From the NCBI GenBank assembly GCA_027622655.1, contig JAQBYI010000039.1:1-32701 (forward strand): a stretch of 32,701 bases of DNA. The letters are read 5' to 3'. Within the stretch, counting starts at the first letter, position 1; each line of letters opens with the position of its first letter. The notes beneath the pieces are model-generated. The model was not told the DNA's origin. It made no database searches and worked only from the letters and a program-made list of their open reading frames with translations. Below, piece after piece: positions 15,438 through 25,200 of this stretch. Both the position numbers and the translations under genes were made by a program. The DNA is from Gemmatimonadota bacterium (lineage in GTDB: Bacteria > Gemmatimonadota > Gemmatimonadetes > Gemmatimonadales > Gemmatimonadaceae).

Positions 15438-16417
15438 GCGCCTTTTCCGGTCTCCGCAAGGAATGCGGCGGCCGCGCCGACGACTCCCGCACGGTCGCCT
15501 AGCGTTCCGGGGACGATGCGGACCACGTCAACGGCCGGACGAAACGCGCGACGCCGCACTTCTGCCTGAAGTGGCGCGAGCAACTGCGCACCAGCTCCGG
15601 TCACGCCTCCGGCCAGCACCACGACTTCGGGGTTGAAGATATTCAACAGGTTGGCGATGCCGGCTCCGAGATAGCGCGCCGTGTCGCGCACGACCTCGAT
15701 GGCAAGTGCGTCGCCGTTCCGCGCAGCGTCGAACACGTGCTGCGCGGTCAGGGCCATCGGATCGCCTCCGGCCAAGGCCGAAAGCGACGACGCTCCGTTG
15801 GCATCGAGCGACTCGCGCGCGCGCTCCGCGATCGCAGGGCCGGACGCGTACGCTTCCAGGCATCCATAGTTGCCGCACTTGCACCGCCTCCCGGCGGTCT
15901 CGATGGTCGTGTGGCCGATTTCGCCGGCCACATCACTCGATCCGTGATAGAGTGCGCCGTCGATGATGAGCCCGCCGCCGATGCCGGTGCCGATCGTCAC
16001 GCCCACGACGTTCTTCGCACCCTTGGCGGCGCCAATCCACCACTCCGCAACCGTGGCGCAGTTTGCGTCGTTCTCGAGCGTGCACGGAAGCCCGACTGCG
16101 GCCGCTACCCGGTCGCGGAGTGGGTAGTCGCGCCACCCAAGGTTCGGTGCGAGCACGACCACTCCGTCAATTCGTCGGAGCGGCCCAGGCGCGCCAATCC
16201 CGACGCCAAGAAAATCAGCTTCGGATGCTCCCGTTTCGGCGATCGTCCGAGCTATGACGTCTGCGACGCGGGTCGCGATTCTGCCGACGATATCGTCGGC
16301 GCCGCGCTCGCGCCGCGTTAGCTCGGACGTGAACGTGCGCTGCTGTGCTCCGTCGGTGGACACGGCGCCGACCGCGAAATTTGTGCCACCGAGGTCGACG
16401 CCGATCACGTAGGGCAT
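15434..16417 (-). CDS. ROK-family sugar kinase (glucokinase-like)
   Basis: The 327-residue protein begins YVIGVDLGGTNFAVGAV, the ROK phosphate-1 motif. It contains GVGIGAPGPL, LENDANCATVAEWW with the catalytic aspartate in END, VGVTIGTGIGGGLIIDG, the zinc-binding ROK signature CKCGNYGCLEAYAS, and VVLAGGVTGAG near the end. No helix-turn-helix precedes the kinase domain, so it is an enzyme rather than a ROK repressor. Glucose or a related hexose is the usual substrate; assignment as glucokinase is likely but not certain. It is the first gene of the overlapping five-gene block. Confidence 0.9.
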   Translation of the reverse strand: MPYVIGVDLGGTNFAVGAVSTDGAQQRTFTSELTRRERGADDIVGRIATRVADVIARTIAETGASEADFLGVGIGAPGPLRRIDGVVVLAPNLGWRDYPLRDRVAAAVGLPCTLENDANCATVAEWWIGAAKGAKNVVGVTIGTGIGGGLIIDGALYHGSSDVAGEIGHTTIETAGRRCKCGNYGCLEAYASGPAIAERARESLDANGASSLSALAGGDPMALTAQHVFDAARNGDALAIEVVRDTARYLGAGIANLLNIFNPEVVVLAGGVTGAGAQLLAPLQAEVRRRAFRPAVDVVRIVPGTLGDRAGVVGAAAAFLAETGKGA

Positions 16418-16489
16418 GGAGAAAACTAGTGTGAGGTGGGCGGGTGAAGAGTGAGGAGAACGTGAGGAGTGATGAGTTGGGAGCGTCTA
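16418..16489. other. Purine-rich spacer with degenerate GTGAGGAG repeats
   Basis: The plus strand has several variants of GTGAGGAG (for example at about 16455-16478) between the glycosyltransferase gene and the ROK-kinase gene. It holds the ribosome-binding region of the ROK gene on the other strand and may be a promoter region. No clear -35/-10 pair was identified. Confidence 0.35.
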
Positions 16490-17515
16490 TCAGGGAGTGG
16501 TGGTCGAGAGAACGGCATCCATCACGAGTTGCACCCTCAGCTCCTGCATGCACTTCCAGTGGCTGAGCGGGCAGCGCTGCGGACCGTGCGAATCGCACGG
16601 ACGGCAGTCGAGTCCGTCGGTCTGCACAATGGCCTGCCGCTCCGACAACGGTCCGAACCCAAACGCCGGCACCGTTGGGCCAAAGATCGCTACGGTCGGC
16701 GTCCCCATCGCGCTCGCGAGATGCAGCGGTGCGGAGTCGTTCGTCACAACGCCTGCGCACATTTCAAGCAGCGCCGCCGACGCGAGCAGCGACAGCCTGC
16801 CAGTGGCGTCGATGCAACGCTCCGCGCCAACCGCGGCTGCAATTTCGGCCGCCAAAGCTGCGTCGGCTCCACTGCCGAGGACCACGATGCGGTGGAGCGG
16901 GGCGAGGCGCGCCGCGAGAGCGGCGTAGTGCGGCCAACGCTTTGTGGCCCACACACTGCCCGGCGCCAGCGCGATCAGCGTCGCGCCGTCTCGTGGCGTC
17001 CTGGCAAGGAGCGCCGTGACTTCGCTGCGTGCGGCGTCATCGGGGAAGAGTCGCGGCCGGATGGACGCTGGCGAAGGTTTCGGCGCAGACATGCCGGCGG
17101 CGAGACGCCAGAGTCGCTCCGCATGATGCGAGTCGCGCCCGGGCGTTATGCGCTGCGTGTACAGAAAACGCCCCGCGCTCGTCGAGAATCCGACGCGCTT
17201 GCCGACGCGAGCCGTGACGGCCAACGCGGCGCTTCGCCACGAGCCCTGCGCGAGGTAGGCTGCGTCGTATTGCGCGGCCCTCAGTCGGCCACCGAGGCGA
17301 AGCAGTCCGCCGATTCCGGCGTCGGCTCCCCGCTTGTCGTACGCGATGACCGCCCGGATTGCAGGGTTGTTCGCGAGCAGCGGGGCTCCCGTCGGCGTTG
17401 TCACGACGTCCACCGGCCCGCGCGCGGCGAGCGCGGAGATCAGCGGCGTGGTGAGGATCACGTCGCCGAGGAACGAAGTCTGGACGACCAGCGATGACGA
17501 CAAAGGCGGGTTCAC
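16490..17515 (-). CDS. Glycosyltransferase family 9, LPS heptosyltransferase-like
   Basis: The 341-residue protein starts VVQTSFLGDVILTTPLISAL, the ADP-heptose:LPS heptosyltransferase opening. It continues with LIALAPGSVWATKRWP, the nucleotide-sugar motif VTNDSAPLHLASAMGTPTVA followed by IFGPT, and CRPCDSHGPQRCPLSHWKCM near the end, as in WaaF-type enzymes. It would add heptose or a related sugar to the lipopolysaccharide core at the inner membrane, implying a Gram-negative envelope; the exact sugar is inference. The GTG start at 17515 lies at the edge of a palindromic repeat that fills the upstream spacer. Confidence 0.88.
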   Translation of the reverse strand: MNPPLSSSLVVQTSFLGDVILTTPLISALAARGPVDVVTTPTGAPLLANNPAIRAVIAYDKRGADAGIGGLLRLGGRLRAAQYDAAYLAQGSWRSAALAVTARVGKRVGFSTSAGRFLYTQRITPGRDSHHAERLWRLAAGMSAPKPSPASIRPRLFPDDAARSEVTALLARTPRDGATLIALAPGSVWATKRWPHYAALAARLAPLHRIVVLGSGADAALAAEIAAAVGAERCIDATGRLSLLASAALLEMCAGVVTNDSAPLHLASAMGTPTVAIFGPTVPAFGFGPLSERQAIVQTDGLDCRPCDSHGPQRCPLSHWKCMQELRVQLVMDAVLSTTTP

Positions 17516-17518
17516 GGT

Positions 17519-17600
17519 TTACGGTTGACGGCCGACGGTCATCAGTCGTTTACGGTTCCAGCGCTTGCTCAAACCTTCAGCCGTGAGCCGTCAACCGTAA
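17519..17600. repeat. Palindromic intergenic repeat, copy A
   Basis: The arm TTACGGTTGACGGC (17519-17532) is exactly complementary to GCCGTCAACCGTAA (17587-17600), a 14-bp stem around a 54-base interior. The right flank GCCGTGAGCCGTCAACCG is 17/18 identical to a segment of copy B at 29502-29519. It fills the spacer between lepA and the glycosyltransferase gene. Confidence 0.8.
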
Positions 17601-17621
17601 GCTGTCTACTCGTATTTGACG

Positions 17622-19418
17622 TTAGTCCACCTGAAGCACGGCAAGGAACGCTTCCTGCGGGATTTCCACGCTCCCCACCTGCTTCATCCGCTTTTTCCCT
17701 TCTTTCTGCTTCTCCAGCAGTTTGCGCTTGCGCGATACGTCGCCGCCGTAGCACTTGGCTAGCACGTCTTTGCGCAGCGGTTTCACGGTCGTACGCGCGA
17801 TGACCTTCATCCCGATCGCAGCCTGAATGGCGACGGCAAACAGTTGGCGCGGAATGAGGTCTTTGAGCTTGTCCGCGATCTTTCGACCCCAGTCGTACGC
17901 CTTGTCCGTGTGAATGATCACGCTGAACGCGTCGATGGGCTCGCCGTTGATCATCATGTCGAGCCGCACAAGTTCGCTGCGACGATAGCCGATGATTTCG
18001 TAGTCGAGCGAAGCGTACCCGCGTGAGATGGACTTGAGGCGGTCGAAGAAGTCGAGGATGATTTCGCCGAGCGGAAACTCCCATTCGAACTCGACGCGCG
18101 CCGTGTCGATGTAGTGCATTCCCTTGTATTCGCCGCGCCGATCGGTGCCGAGCGTCATGATCGGCCCGATGTAGTCCGTCGGCGCCATGATGCGCGCCTT
18201 CACATACGGTTCCTCGACGTAGTTGATCACCGCCTGTTCCGGCATCAACGCAGGATTCTCGACGAGAAGGATTGTGCCGTCGGTCTTGTGCACACGGTAC
18301 TCCACCGTCGGCACTGTCGTAACGAGCGAGAGGTCGAACTCGCGTTCGAGGCGCTCGCGCACGATCTCCATGTGCAGGAGTCCGAGGAAGCCGCAACGAA
18401 AGCCAAAGCCGAGCGCGGTGGACGTCTCAGGTTCGTAGTGCAGCGACGCGTCGTTGAGCTGCAGTTTTTCGAGAGCGTCGCGCAAGTCTTCGTACTGCTG
18501 AGTGTCGGTGGGATAAAGGCCGGCGAATACGAACGACTTGACCGCCTGATAGCCGGGGAGTGCCTGCTCGGCGTGGTTGTCGGCGTCGAACACGGTGTCG
18601 CCCGCGCGCGTTTCGCGTACCGAACGCACACTTGCCACCACGTAGCCCACTTCGCCGGCACCGAGCGAGTCGGTTTGCACCTGTCGCAGCTGGTTGTAGC
18701 CGACCTCGGCCACTTCATAGACGCTTTCGCTCACGCCGAACGTGATGCGCGTGCCCTTGCGGAGGGTGCCGTCCACGACGCGAATGCTCGGAATGGCGCC
18801 GCGGTACTTGTCATAGTACGAGTCGTAGATGAGCGCCCGGAGCGGAGCGTCCGGGTTCCCCTTCGGAGGTGGCACCTTTCGGATGATCTCTTCGAGCAGT
18901 TCGGGAATGCCGAGCCCTTCCTTGGCGCTCACCAAGAGAATCTCTTCCGGCTTGCACCCGAGCAGGCCAACCACCTCGTCGCGGCGCTTCTCCGGCTCTG
19001 CGCCGGGGAGGTCAATCTTGTTCAGGATCGGGATGATCTCGAGGCCGGCTTCCATGGCGAGGAAGAGGTTTGAGAGCGTCTGCGCCTGGATCCCCTGCGA
19101 GGCGTCAACCACGAGGATGGCGCCTTCGCACGCGGCGAGTGAGCGCGAGACTTCGTATGTAAAGTCCACGTGACCCGGCGTGTCGATCAGGTTCAGCTCG
19201 TACGACTGGCCGCCCTTGGCGGCGTAGGTCATCCGCACGGCGTTGAGCTTGATCGTGATGCCGCGTTCACGCTCCAGGTCGAGCGTGTCGAGGACCTGCG
19301 CCTTCATTTCGCGCTTTTTGAGCATGCCCGTGGCTTCGATCAGCCGGTCCGCGAGGGTGGACTTGCCGTGATCGATATGGGCAACGATGCAAAAATTTCG
19401 GATATGGTCGAGCTGCAC
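17622..19418 (-). CDS. lepA: Translation elongation factor 4 (LepA)
   Basis: This 598-residue translational GTPase shows G1 [14 protein letters not shown], switch region RERGITIK, G3 [12 protein letters not shown] and G4 NKIDLPGA. The LepA-specific C-terminal domain contains [39 protein letters not shown] and [16 protein letters not shown]4 acts on stalled or mistranslocated ribosomes. Length is normal for the family. The start is GTG at 19418. It is the first gene of the leftward series and is divergent from the DUF58 gene, with 107 bp between them for both promoters. Confidence 0.97.
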   Translation of the reverse strand: MQLDHIRNFCIVAHIDHGKSTLADRLIEATGMLKKREMKAQVLDTLDLERERGITIKLNAVRMTYAAKGGQSYELNLIDTPGHVDFTYEVSRSLAACEGAILVVDASQGIQAQTLSNLFLAMEAGLEIIPILNKIDLPGAEPEKRRDEVVGLLGCKPEEILLVSAKEGLGIPELLEEIIRKVPPPKGNPDAPLRALIYDSYYDKYRGAIPSIRVVDGTLRKGTRITFGVSESVYEVAEVGYNQLRQVQTDSLGAGEVGYVVASVRSVRETRAGDTVFDADNHAEQALPGYQAVKSFVFAGLYPTDTQQYEDLRDALEKLQLNDASLHYEPETSTALGFGFRCGFLGLLHMEIVRERLEREFDLSLVTTVPTVEYRVHKTDGTILLVENPALMPEQAVINYVEEPYVKARIMAPTDYIGPIMTLGTDRRGEYKGMHYIDTARVEFEWEFPLGEIILDFFDRLKSISRGYASLDYEIIGYRRSELVRLDMMINGEPIDAFSVIIHTDKAYDWGRKIADKLKDLIPRQLFAVAIQAAIGMKVIARTTVKPLRKDVLAKCYGGDVSRKRKLLEKQKEGKKRMKQVGSVEIPQEAFLAVLQVD

Positions 19419-19525
19419 GACGGTTGGGTTCGGGACGGCGAGGCACCAATCGCTTAATGATAGTCGCGCGTACTACAGAGACCGCCGTGCCGCGCGACAA
19501 TCCTGCCACTAGTTTTGACTTTCCT

Positions 19526-20440
19526 ATGGCCGACCAGCGAACCTCCCGCCCTGACCTGATGGACCCAGCCCTCGTTGCGGGGCTTGGTTCGCTTGAGCTC
19601 ATCGCGCGTCGCATAGTTGACGGATTCATGCAGGGTCTGCACCGCTCGCCACGGAAGGGGTTCTCGGTGGAGTTCGCCGAGCATCGGCAGTACCAGCCCG
19701 GCGACGACCTGCGCTACATCGACTGGAAAGTGCTCGCCCGCAGCGACCGCTGGATGATGAAGCTCAACAAGGAGGACACGAACCTCCGCGCCACCATCGT
19801 CCTGGATGTGAGCAAGTCGATGGATTGGACCGGATCTCCGACGCGGCTGACAAAGGCGGGCTACGCCGAACGACTGGCGGCGGCTGTGGCCTACCTGCTG
19901 CTGCACCAGCGCGACGCGGTGGGACTCATCCGTTTTGACGATCAGATCCGGTCGGTCGTGCCGCCGCGCGCGCGCAGCATCCATTGGCACCGTATCATCG
20001 AGGCTCTCGACGACAAGGGTTCGGGGCTCGGCAGCGATGCTCCCGGGGGGCTCATGCGTGCCGCCTCGATGATTTCGCGGCCGGGCATGGTCGTGCTCAT
20101 CTCCGACCTCCTTATGGATCCGGTCGAAGTAGCCGACACGTTGAAGGGGCTGGCCGCAGCCGGACACCACCTTACCGTCCTCCAGATCATGGATCCGGCC
20201 GAGCGCGACCTCGGCGTGACCGCCGTCGAAGCCGAGTTCCAGGATCCTGAGTCGGGCCAGAAGCTTTCGGCGACCGTGCCTGAAGTTCGAGACGCGTACA
20301 AGACGGCCGTCGCCGAAAGCATCGACGAATGGCGCGAACACCTTAGTGGCGCAGCGGCAAGCCACGAGGTCGTCATGACCGACCAGCCGTTCGGCATGCC
20401 CCTGCGGCGGGCATTCTTGAATCGCCAGATACTTCCGTGA
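19526..20440 (+). CDS. DUF58 domain protein
   Basis: The start is taken at the ATG at 19526, giving 304 residues; the frame is open to 19424, but that part is low in family similarity. The product shows the DUF58 hallmark block SVEFAEHRQYQPGDDLRYID followed by WKVLARSD and KLNKEDTNLRATIVLDVSKS, where the last is a von Willebrand-like metal site (DxSxS). Proteins of this type sit beside MoxR ATPases and BatA/BatB proteins and are thought to act in envelope stress or metal-protein assembly. Its stop overlaps the next gene, a BatA-like protein, as GTGA. A MoxR gene is not visible in the window. Confidence 0.9.
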   Translation: MADQRTSRPDLMDPALVAGLGSLELIARRIVDGFMQGLHRSPRKGFSVEFAEHRQYQPGDDLRYIDWKVLARSDRWMMKLNKEDTNLRATIVLDVSKSMDWTGSPTRLTKAGYAERLAAAVAYLLLHQRDAVGLIRFDDQIRSVVPPRARSIHWHRIIEALDDKGSGLGSDAPGGLMRAASMISRPGMVVLISDLLMDPVEVADTLKGLAAAGHHLTVLQIMDPAERDLGVTAVEAEFQDPESGQKLSATVPEVRDAYKTAVAESIDEWREHLSGAAASHEVVMTDQPFGMPLRRAFLNRQILP

Positions 20441-22260
20441 GCTTTCTCTCCCCGTTTGCGCTGCTTCTTGCCGGCGCCATTGCGGTCCCGCTCGTGCTCC
20501 ACCTCCTCCGGCGCAAGACGGGTGAGAGTGTTGAGTTCCCGGCGCTCCGCTACCTGTTGCGTGCGCAGCGCGAGTTTTCGCGCACGCTGAAGCTGCGCAA
20601 CCTGCTGCTGATGCTGGTGCGCGTGGCGATCGTGCTGGCGCTGGCGCTGGCAGCTTCGCGTCCGGTCGGGCGAATGATTGGCGGCGGACATCCACCCACT
20701 GCGCTGGCCGTCGTGCTCGACAACTCGATGTCCACGTCGGTCGTGATAAATGGCGCTCCGGTGTTGGCGGCACTGAAGGACGCCGCGCGAGCAGCACTCG
20801 CTCGCGCCGGCGGTGGCGACCGCGCGTGGCTGGTGACCGCCGATGGGCGCGTCGTGGGCGGCGACATGAGTGCCGTGCGCGATGCGATCGACCGCACCGA
20901 GGCGATTGGCGGTGCAGGCGACCCGCAAGCGGCCGTAGCTCGCGGTGTCGAACTCGTGCTGGCGTCCGGCGTACCCGCGCGCCAGATCGCCGTGCTCACG
21001 GACGGACAGGCTTCATCGTGGACCAACGTTTCGCTGCTTTCCGGTGTGAGCGCGACCGTGTTCGCGCCGACGCTGGCGCCGCCGCGCAACAGGGCGGTTG
21101 TTCGCGCACTGCCGGAGCCGCCGCACTGGACACCACGAGGTACGGTGCGCGCCAGCACGAGCGCCTCTGACTCTGCGACGTTCCGCGTGATGCTCGCCGG
21201 CAAGCCGATTGCGCGCGGCACGTCGGCGCCTGGCGCAGAGGTGTCCGTGCGACTCCAGCCAAACGAACGCGGGTGGATGAGCGGGTCGGTCGAGTTGGAG
21301 CCCGACGAACTCCGCGGCGACGACGTACGCTGGTTCGCGGCACATGTGGGCCCAGCGCCGTCGGTCACCGCCGACGCTGGTGCGGGCCCGTTCGCCCGGA
21401 CGGCCGTTGACGCGCTCGTTGAGGAAGGGCGGGTGACAAGAGGGAGCGATGTCGCTATCGCGGGCGCCGAAGCGGCGCGCCGCCCGGCAGTGCTGTTCGC
21501 TCCGGCAGATCCGGTGCAGGTCGGAGCGGCCAATCGCGCGTTGCAACGTGCCGGAATCCCCTGGCGATTCGGAGCCCAGCGCCTCGGTCCGGCTCCCGTG
21601 CGCGGGGTTGGTCTCGATGGCGTGACAGCGATGCGATGGTATGTGCTCGAACCGGTCACGGGCGCAGGCGAAACCGTCGCTGTGGACACGTTGGCGACGG
21701 CTGGCGGCGATGCGTGGGCCGTGGCTGGCGAAGGGTACGTACTGGTGGGTTCAACGCTTGCCGCCGATGCCACGGATCTCCCGATTCGCGCTGTGTGGGT
21801 GCCATGGCTCGGTGCAGCAATTTCCGACCGACTGGGCGGCGAGGCTGGTGCGGTGGTCGATGCAGCGCCGGGCACAATGGTCGCGCGTCCGTCGTGGTCG
21901 CGTGAACTCGAGTGGCCTGACGGCAGCGTCCATGCCGTGGCGGAGTCGCGCCTGCGGGCGCCGGCGCGAGCGGGCGTCTATTTCTGGCGCAGGGGAACGG
22001 CACGCGGCGGCGCGCTCGTCGTAAACCCAGAGGTGGCCGAAAGCGATCTTGTCCGCGCAACACCGGAAGTGCTCGCTGCACGCTTCGGTGGCGCGACGGC
22101 GGATGTGTCAGGCGACGCGTCCGCGTGGATCGAAACGGTGTTCGCCGTTACCGGTCGCCGCGCGCTCGAAGGGAGTTTTCTCGTTGTCGCGGCGCTGCTG
22201 TTGCTCACGGAAGCGTTCATCACGCGCGCCGTTCCCGAGAGCAACACGGACCCCGACTAG
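20437..22260 (+). CDS. BatA-like membrane protein with von Willebrand factor A domain
   Basis: The 607-residue product starts with the BatA N-terminal helix (FLSPFALLLAGAIAVPLVLH) and a basic stretch LLRRKTGESVEFPALRYL. A second helix lies near 57-78 (RNLLLMLVRVAIVLALALAA). A VWA domain then starts near 88 with LAVVLDNSMSTSV (DxSxS metal site) and reaches IAVLTDGQASSW. A long beta-rich extracytoplasmic region follows, and a C-terminal helix GSFLVVAALLLLTEAFI closes the protein. The GTG start overlaps the DUF58 stop by 4 bp, so the two products are probably partners in the membrane. The mfd start follows after 1 bp. Confidence 0.87.
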   Translation: MSFLSPFALLLAGAIAVPLVLHLLRRKTGESVEFPALRYLLRAQREFSRTLKLRNLLLMLVRVAIVLALALAASRPVGRMIGGGHPPTALAVVLDNSMSTSVVINGAPVLAALKDAARAALARAGGGDRAWLVTADGRVVGGDMSAVRDAIDRTEAIGGAGDPQAAVARGVELVLASGVPARQIAVLTDGQASSWTNVSLLSGVSATVFAPTLAPPRNRAVVRALPEPPHWTPRGTVRASTSASDSATFRVMLAGKPIARGTSAPGAEVSVRLQPNERGWMSGSVELEPDELRGDDVRWFAAHVGPAPSVTADAGAGPFARTAVDALVEEGRVTRGSDVAIAGAEAARRPAVLFAPADPVQVGAANRALQRAGIPWRFGAQRLGPAPVRGVGLDGVTAMRWYVLEPVTGAGETVAVDTLATAGGDAWAVAGEGYVLVGSTLAADATDLPIRAVWVPWLGAAISDRLGGEAGAVVDAAPGTMVARPSWSRELEWPDGSVHAVAESRLRAPARAGVYFWRRGTARGGALVVNPEVAESDLVRATPEVLAARFGGATADVSGDASAWIETVFAVTGRRALEGSFLVVAALLLLTEAFITRAVPESNTDPD

Positions 22261-22261
22261 C

Positions 22262-25200
22262 ATGGCGCTTCCCGCGCTCCTCGAGCGGATCGCGGCCCTC
22301 CCGGCATTCACGCGACTCACGGCAACTCTTCCCGCACGCTCGGGTACGACCCGCGTCGGTGGGCTTCACGGGTCGGCCGACGCGGTGCTGGTGGCGGCGC
22401 TCAGCGAACGCCAGCCGACGCGCCTCATCGTGGTCCTGACCGACCACGTAACCGAGGCCGAGCGATGGCTCGCCGATCTTCACTCGGTGCTCGACGACGC
22501 CAACATCGCGCTCTACCCGCCGCGCGAGGGATTCGGCGAAATCGAACCGCACGCCGAGGTGGCCGGCGAACGTGTGGATTCGCTTGCGAGCCTCGCGGGC
22601 GGTGGCACGCGCATTCTTGTCACCACGTCTCGCGCTACCATGGAACGGACGCGCCTTCCGCGTGCCCTTGCCGACGCGAGACTCGTGATCAACCGCGGCG
22701 ACTCGCGACGGATCGCCGATCTCATCGAGCATCTCGACGGCGTGGGTTTCGAGCGCGTGCCGCTGGTGGAGGATGTGGCCCAATACGCCGTGCGCGGCGG
22801 CATCGTGGACATCTACGGCTTCGGGATGTCCGAGCCCGTGCGCATGGAGTTTTGGGGCGACGACGTCAATGAGATTCGGGCGTTCGACCTCCTGACCCAG
22901 CGTTCGACCGGCGTGCTGGAGCGGATCGTCGTGCTCCCGGTGGAGTCGGTCGGGCTATCGGATGACGAGACCGACGATCGTACTACACTCCCCGAACTCT
23001 GGCCGCCGGACACGCTAGTGGTACGCTCGGCGGGCACGCACGTGCGGCCGGAACTCGTGCGCACATGGGACGAAGCGGCCCATCATGTCGAGCTCGCGCG
23101 TCGGCGCGGCGAAGATGTCGTCTCGCGCGATTCGCTCTTCGATCCGCCGGAGCGCACGCTCGAGCGGCTGGCGGTATTCCCGTCGTTGGAACTCGTCCCT
23201 GCCGGCGAGCCGGCCGACGGCGAGCCGGGCACCGACACGACCGGGGGCGCCGATGCGGTGATGTTCCCATTGCGTCCGCCCGAAGCGATCGAGCGGAACA
23301 TGGATCGCCTGTCCACGCTCGTGCGCGATGGGATGAGCACGATCATTCTCTGCGACAACGCCGGGCAGGCTGAACGTCTCGATGAACTGCTCGCGGCCGG
23401 CAGAGGCGCTGCGGCGTCACCGTCGCCGGCGGGATTGGTGATCGGCGTTCTGGGAGCAGGGTTCGTTATTCCGCCCGTCGGCGACGACCGCGCGACTGGT
23501 ATTCGAGTGCTCACCGACCACGAGATCTTCCGGCGCGAGCGGCGCCTGAGGCGCGCCCGGAAATACTCGGCTGGCACGGCGCTCGAAACGGTCACGGCGC
23601 TCAAGCCCGGCGACTTCGTCGTCCACCTGGAGCACGGCGTCGGGATTTACCGGGGCATGAACACCATTTTCTCCGGCGAATCGACGCTCGAAGCAGTCGT
23701 CATCGAGTACGAAGGCGGCGACCGCCTGAACGTTCCGCTGTACCGGCTCGACCAGGTGGAGCGCTATCGGGCCGCAGCCGACGTATCGCCAGACGCACCA
23801 CCGCCCCGACTTCACCGCCTGGGTGGAAAGAAGTGGATCGCTCAGCGGGAGCACACACGGACCGCGATTCGCGAGATGACCGTTGAGCTCCTCGATCTCT
23901 ATGCGCGCCGGAAGATCGCAAGCAGGCCGCCGCACATTCCCGACACCGCCTGGCAGCGCCAACTCGAATCGAGCTTTCTCTTCGAGGACACGCCGGATCA
24001 GGTAAAGGCCACCGACGACATCAAGCGTGACATGGAAGGGCCACGCCCGATGGATCGCATTCTCGTCGGTGACGTCGGATACGGAAAGACCGAAATCGCC
24101 GTTCGCGCGGCGTTCAAGGCCCTGCAGGGGGAGCGCCAGGTGGCCGTCCTCGTGCCGACGACGATTCTCGCCGAGCAGCACCGCCGCACGTTTGGCGAAC
24201 GCTTTGCCGACTTCCCAGTGCGAGTCGGGGTGCTGAGCCGGTTCGCCGGGAAAAAAGAACAGGCGCGCGTGATCGCGGAATTGAAGGCCGGCACGATAGA
24301 CGTCGTTATCGGCACGCACCGCCTGCTCTCAAAGGACGTCGAATTCAAGGCACTCGGATTGATCATCGTCGATGAGGAGCACCGCTTTGGCGTGAAGCAC
24401 AAGGAGCGACTCAAGCAGCTCCGTCTCGAAACCGACGTGCTTACGCTCACGGCAACGCCCATACCGCGGACGCTCCACCTTTCGCTCGCCGGCCTGCGCG
24501 ACATGACGCTGATGCAGACGCCGCCGCGTGACCGCTCGCCGGTGCTGACGTTCGTGGAACCGTGGGACGACGGGCTCATCGAAGAGGGGATTACCCGCGA
24601 GCTCGACCGCGGTGGTCAGGTGTTCTTTGTGCACAATCGGATCGAGACCATCGAGGGCGTTGCCGACCACGTGCGCCGCCTCGTGCCCCGCGCGCGGGTT
24701 GCGGTCGGCCACGGACAGTTGACTGAGCGCGAGCTCGAACGTGTCATGACGAAATTCGTGACCGGTGAAGTGGACGTGCTCGTCTCGACACTTATCGTCG
24801 AAAGCGGGCTCGACGTCCCGAACGCCAACACGATGTTCGTCAGTCGCGCTGACCATCTTGGCCTGGCGCAGCTCTATCAGCTTCGCGGGCGCGTTGGCCG
24901 CTCGCACCGCCGCGCGTATTGCTACCTGCTCGTCCCCGACAACGTCGACGAGCAGGCCGAGCGCCGGCTGAAGGTGCTGGAACACCATACCGAACTCGGC
25001 GCGGGCTACAGGATTGCCCTCAAAGATCTCGAGATGCGCGGGGCGGGCAACCTGCTCGGACCGGAACAGTCGGGATTCGTACATGCCGTGGGATTCGATC
25101 TGTACCTGCGGATGCTCGACGAGACCGTGCGCCGAGTCATGCGAGGCGACGACGCGCCGCCGCCCCAGCCGGCAGACGTTTCGCTCGACCTCCCGGCGTA

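Noticed and set aside
19419-19525. Promoter pair between lepA and the DUF58 gene
   Set aside because: Only weak hexamers (such as TATCAT on the minus strand) were found with no good partner at 16-18 bases; not reported as a site.
22049-22261. N-terminal extension of Mfd
   Set aside because: It overlaps the end of the BatA-like gene in another frame; ATG 22262 begins the family-like sequence right after that stop.
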